Shown: positions 5,612-6,839 of the stretch, one piece after another
Layout: the number at the start of each line of letters is the position of its first letter
How positions within the stretch are numbered: position 1 is the first letter of the stretch
Origin: Ruminococcaceae bacterium UBA5423
GTDB lineage: Bacteria > Bacillota > Clostridia > Oscillospirales > Acutalibacteraceae
Direction: 5' to 3'
DNA length: 6,839 nt
Assembly (NCBI GenBank): GCA_002409375.1
Contig: DHNF01000076.1
Span: 1 to 6,839, forward strand
Program-made: the position numbers and the translations under genes
The notes under the pieces: model-generated
Databases searched by the model: none
What the model was told of the DNA's origin: nothing
What the model saw: only the letters and a program-made list of their open reading frames with translations

Positions 5612-6839
5612 ATGAGGCATGCGAAACCAATTTTTAATTTCAATCCAAGACTTAGTCAATTTATCTCAACTCCATATGCGAGATTTGTCTTTCACATATT
5701 TACACCGATATATCTGGAGCTTCTGTTTCGTTTATGGGTTTTTAACACCCTGTTAAATGCCGGAACTCTGTATTCTATTCTGTTTTCGTTTCCCGCGGGA
5801 ATATTGGTGTTTGCGCTTTCTTCCTTTTTTACTGAAAAGAAAAACCAGATTTTATCGGTGATACTTACTCTTTTATACAGTCTGTTTTTCGCTGTCCAAA
5901 TTGTGTATTATTCTGTGTTTCGCACATTCTTATCCCTTTATTCCATAAGCGGTGCTAGTCAGGTGCTTCCTTTTTGGCGTCATATATTATCTGCAATCTG
6001 GAAAAGCTTGCCCGCATTGATTGCTGTTTTCCTTCCCCTTATATTATTGCTGACATTTGGCCTTAAACACTTTGATTTCAAGCCGCCTATACGCAAATTT
6101 TTATATCAGTCATCCGCAATCCTCGGCATTACTTATCTTCTGTCTTTAACATTTTTAACATGTTCAAGCCATGATATATACTCTCCGTATGATCTATATT
6201 TTAAAACATCCGCGCCCCAGTTGTCTGTTCAAAAGCTGGGACTTACCACAACTATGCGGTTGGATATACAGCGGCTAATATTCGGATTTAACCCCATAAT
6301 GCGACCCGATGATGAAAGCATCGCCTCATCAACTGTCCAATCCGACTGCAATAGCGAATCATCAGGCAGTGCACCGTCAAGTGAGGTTTTGGCCCCGGAA
6401 TACAAAGCGAATATAATTGATATTGATTTTAAATCGCTTGCAGCCAAAGAAAAGGACAAAACCATCAAAAGCATGCACAAATATTTTGATTCGGTTAAGC
6501 CAACAATGAAAAACCAATATACAGGCATGTTCAAAGATTGCAATCTCATATTTATTACCGCCGAGTCTTTTTCTCATTACGCAGTTGACAAAGAGATAAC
6601 CCCTACACTCTATAAGCTTGCAAACGAGGGTTTTGTTTTTAATAATTTTTATAATCCGGTTTGGGGTGTGAGCACCAGCGACGGCGAATACGTTGCATGT
6701 ACGGGGCTGCTGCCGAAATCCGGAGTATGGAGCTTTTTCCGTTCGGGCAATAACTGGCTGCCATTTACAATGGGCAATCAGCTTTTGAAGTTAGGCTATA
6801 CTTCTCGTGCCTATCATAACCACACTTACACTTATTATC
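5612..6839 (+). CDS. LTA synthase family / sulfatase-fold membrane protein (3' end cut by window)
   Basis: An open frame of 409 codons runs to the window edge with no stop. The N-terminus has five hydrophobic segments, near residues 25-48, 54-72, 79-101, 130-150 and 166-184, as in the lipoteichoic acid synthase LtaS. A Ser/Asp/Glu-rich, low-complexity linker (about 233-262) leads to an extracellular sulfatase-type domain. FITAES (314-319) gives metal ligand E318. STSDGEY (354-360) places T355 where LtaS has its catalytic threonine. The YHNHTYTYY stretch at 401-409 aligns with the LtaS region near its conserved active-site histidine and arginine. Family members transfer glycerol-phosphate or modify surface polymers, using manganese. 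The remaining metal ligands lie beyond the edge. ATG 5612 is preferred with a weak AAAGAAG site 10 bases upstream; GTG 5603 is possible. The exact substrate cannot be named, so ltaS is not assigned. Confidence 0.85.
   Translation, partial: MRHAKPIFNFNPRLSQFISTPYARFVFHIFTPIYLELLFRLWVFNTLLNAGTLYSILFSFPAGILVFALSSFFTEKKNQILSVILTLLYSLFFAVQIVYYSVFRTFLSLYSISGASQVLPFWRHILSAIWKSLPALIAVFLPLILLLTFGLKHFDFKPPIRKFLYQSSAILGITYLLSLTFLTCSSHDIYSPYDLYFKTSAPQLSVQKLGLTTTMRLDIQRLIFGFNPIMRPDDESIASSTVQSDCNSESSGSAPSSEVLAPEYKANIIDIDFKSLAAKEKDKTIKSMHKYFDSVKPTMKNQYTGMFKDCNLIFITAESFSHYAVDKEITPTLYKLANEGFVFNNFYNPVWGVSTSDGEYVACTGLLPKSGVWSFFRSGNNWLPFTMGNQLLKLGYTSRAYHNHTYTYY

Noticed and set aside
6229..6549. A 106-codon minus-strand frame near the right end
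   Set aside because: It overlaps the conserved open frame of the LtaS-like gene, and its product has no recognisable motif.

Overview
The window looks like chromosomal DNA from a Gram-positive anaerobe of the Firmicutes, most likely class Clostridia. The reasons are sigma-A promoters, strong AGGAGG-type ribosome sites (two of them before TTG starts), a T-box leader ahead of a leucine gene, a glycyl-radical activating enzyme, and the start of a lipoteichoic-acid-synthase-like membrane protein. No species can be named from the sequence alone.

Layout, left to right. (1) Positions 30-223 are a complete tRNA-Lys(UUU) transcription unit: consensus promoter, tRNA with encoded CCA, and intrinsic terminator. 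(2) Positions 224-564 hold no convincing gene, but contain two possible promoters and several inverted or direct repeats. (3) Positions 565-1338 encode a HAD-IIA (NagD-like) phosphatase. (4) Positions 1377-1674 hold a second perfect TTGACA-N17-TATAAT promoter followed by a T-box leader with a CTC (Leu) specifier, a T-box bulge and a terminator. It should switch on leuA (1695-3365) and leuB (3399-4472) when tRNA-Leu is uncharged. (5) Positions 4473-4723 carry a hairpin-rich, MITE-like stretch and a perfect 14-bp bidirectional terminator. (6) Positions 4724-5452, minus strand, encode a pyruvate formate-lyase activating enzyme without pflB beside it. (7) A 159-bp divergent promoter region follows. 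(8) From 5612 to the window end runs an open frame, cut by the edge, for a five-helix membrane protein with an LtaS-type phosphotransferase/sulfatase domain.

The one clear functional unit is leucine biosynthesis: LeuA makes 2-isopropylmalate and LeuB oxidises 3-isopropylmalate. The isomerase genes leuC and leuD, which supply the step between, are not in the window. The other genes look like independent neighbours. I found no phage, CRISPR, toxin-antitoxin or defence genes, and no clearly new system. The less ordinary items are the unassigned 224-564 stretch, the hairpin repeat after leuB and the LtaS-like gene.
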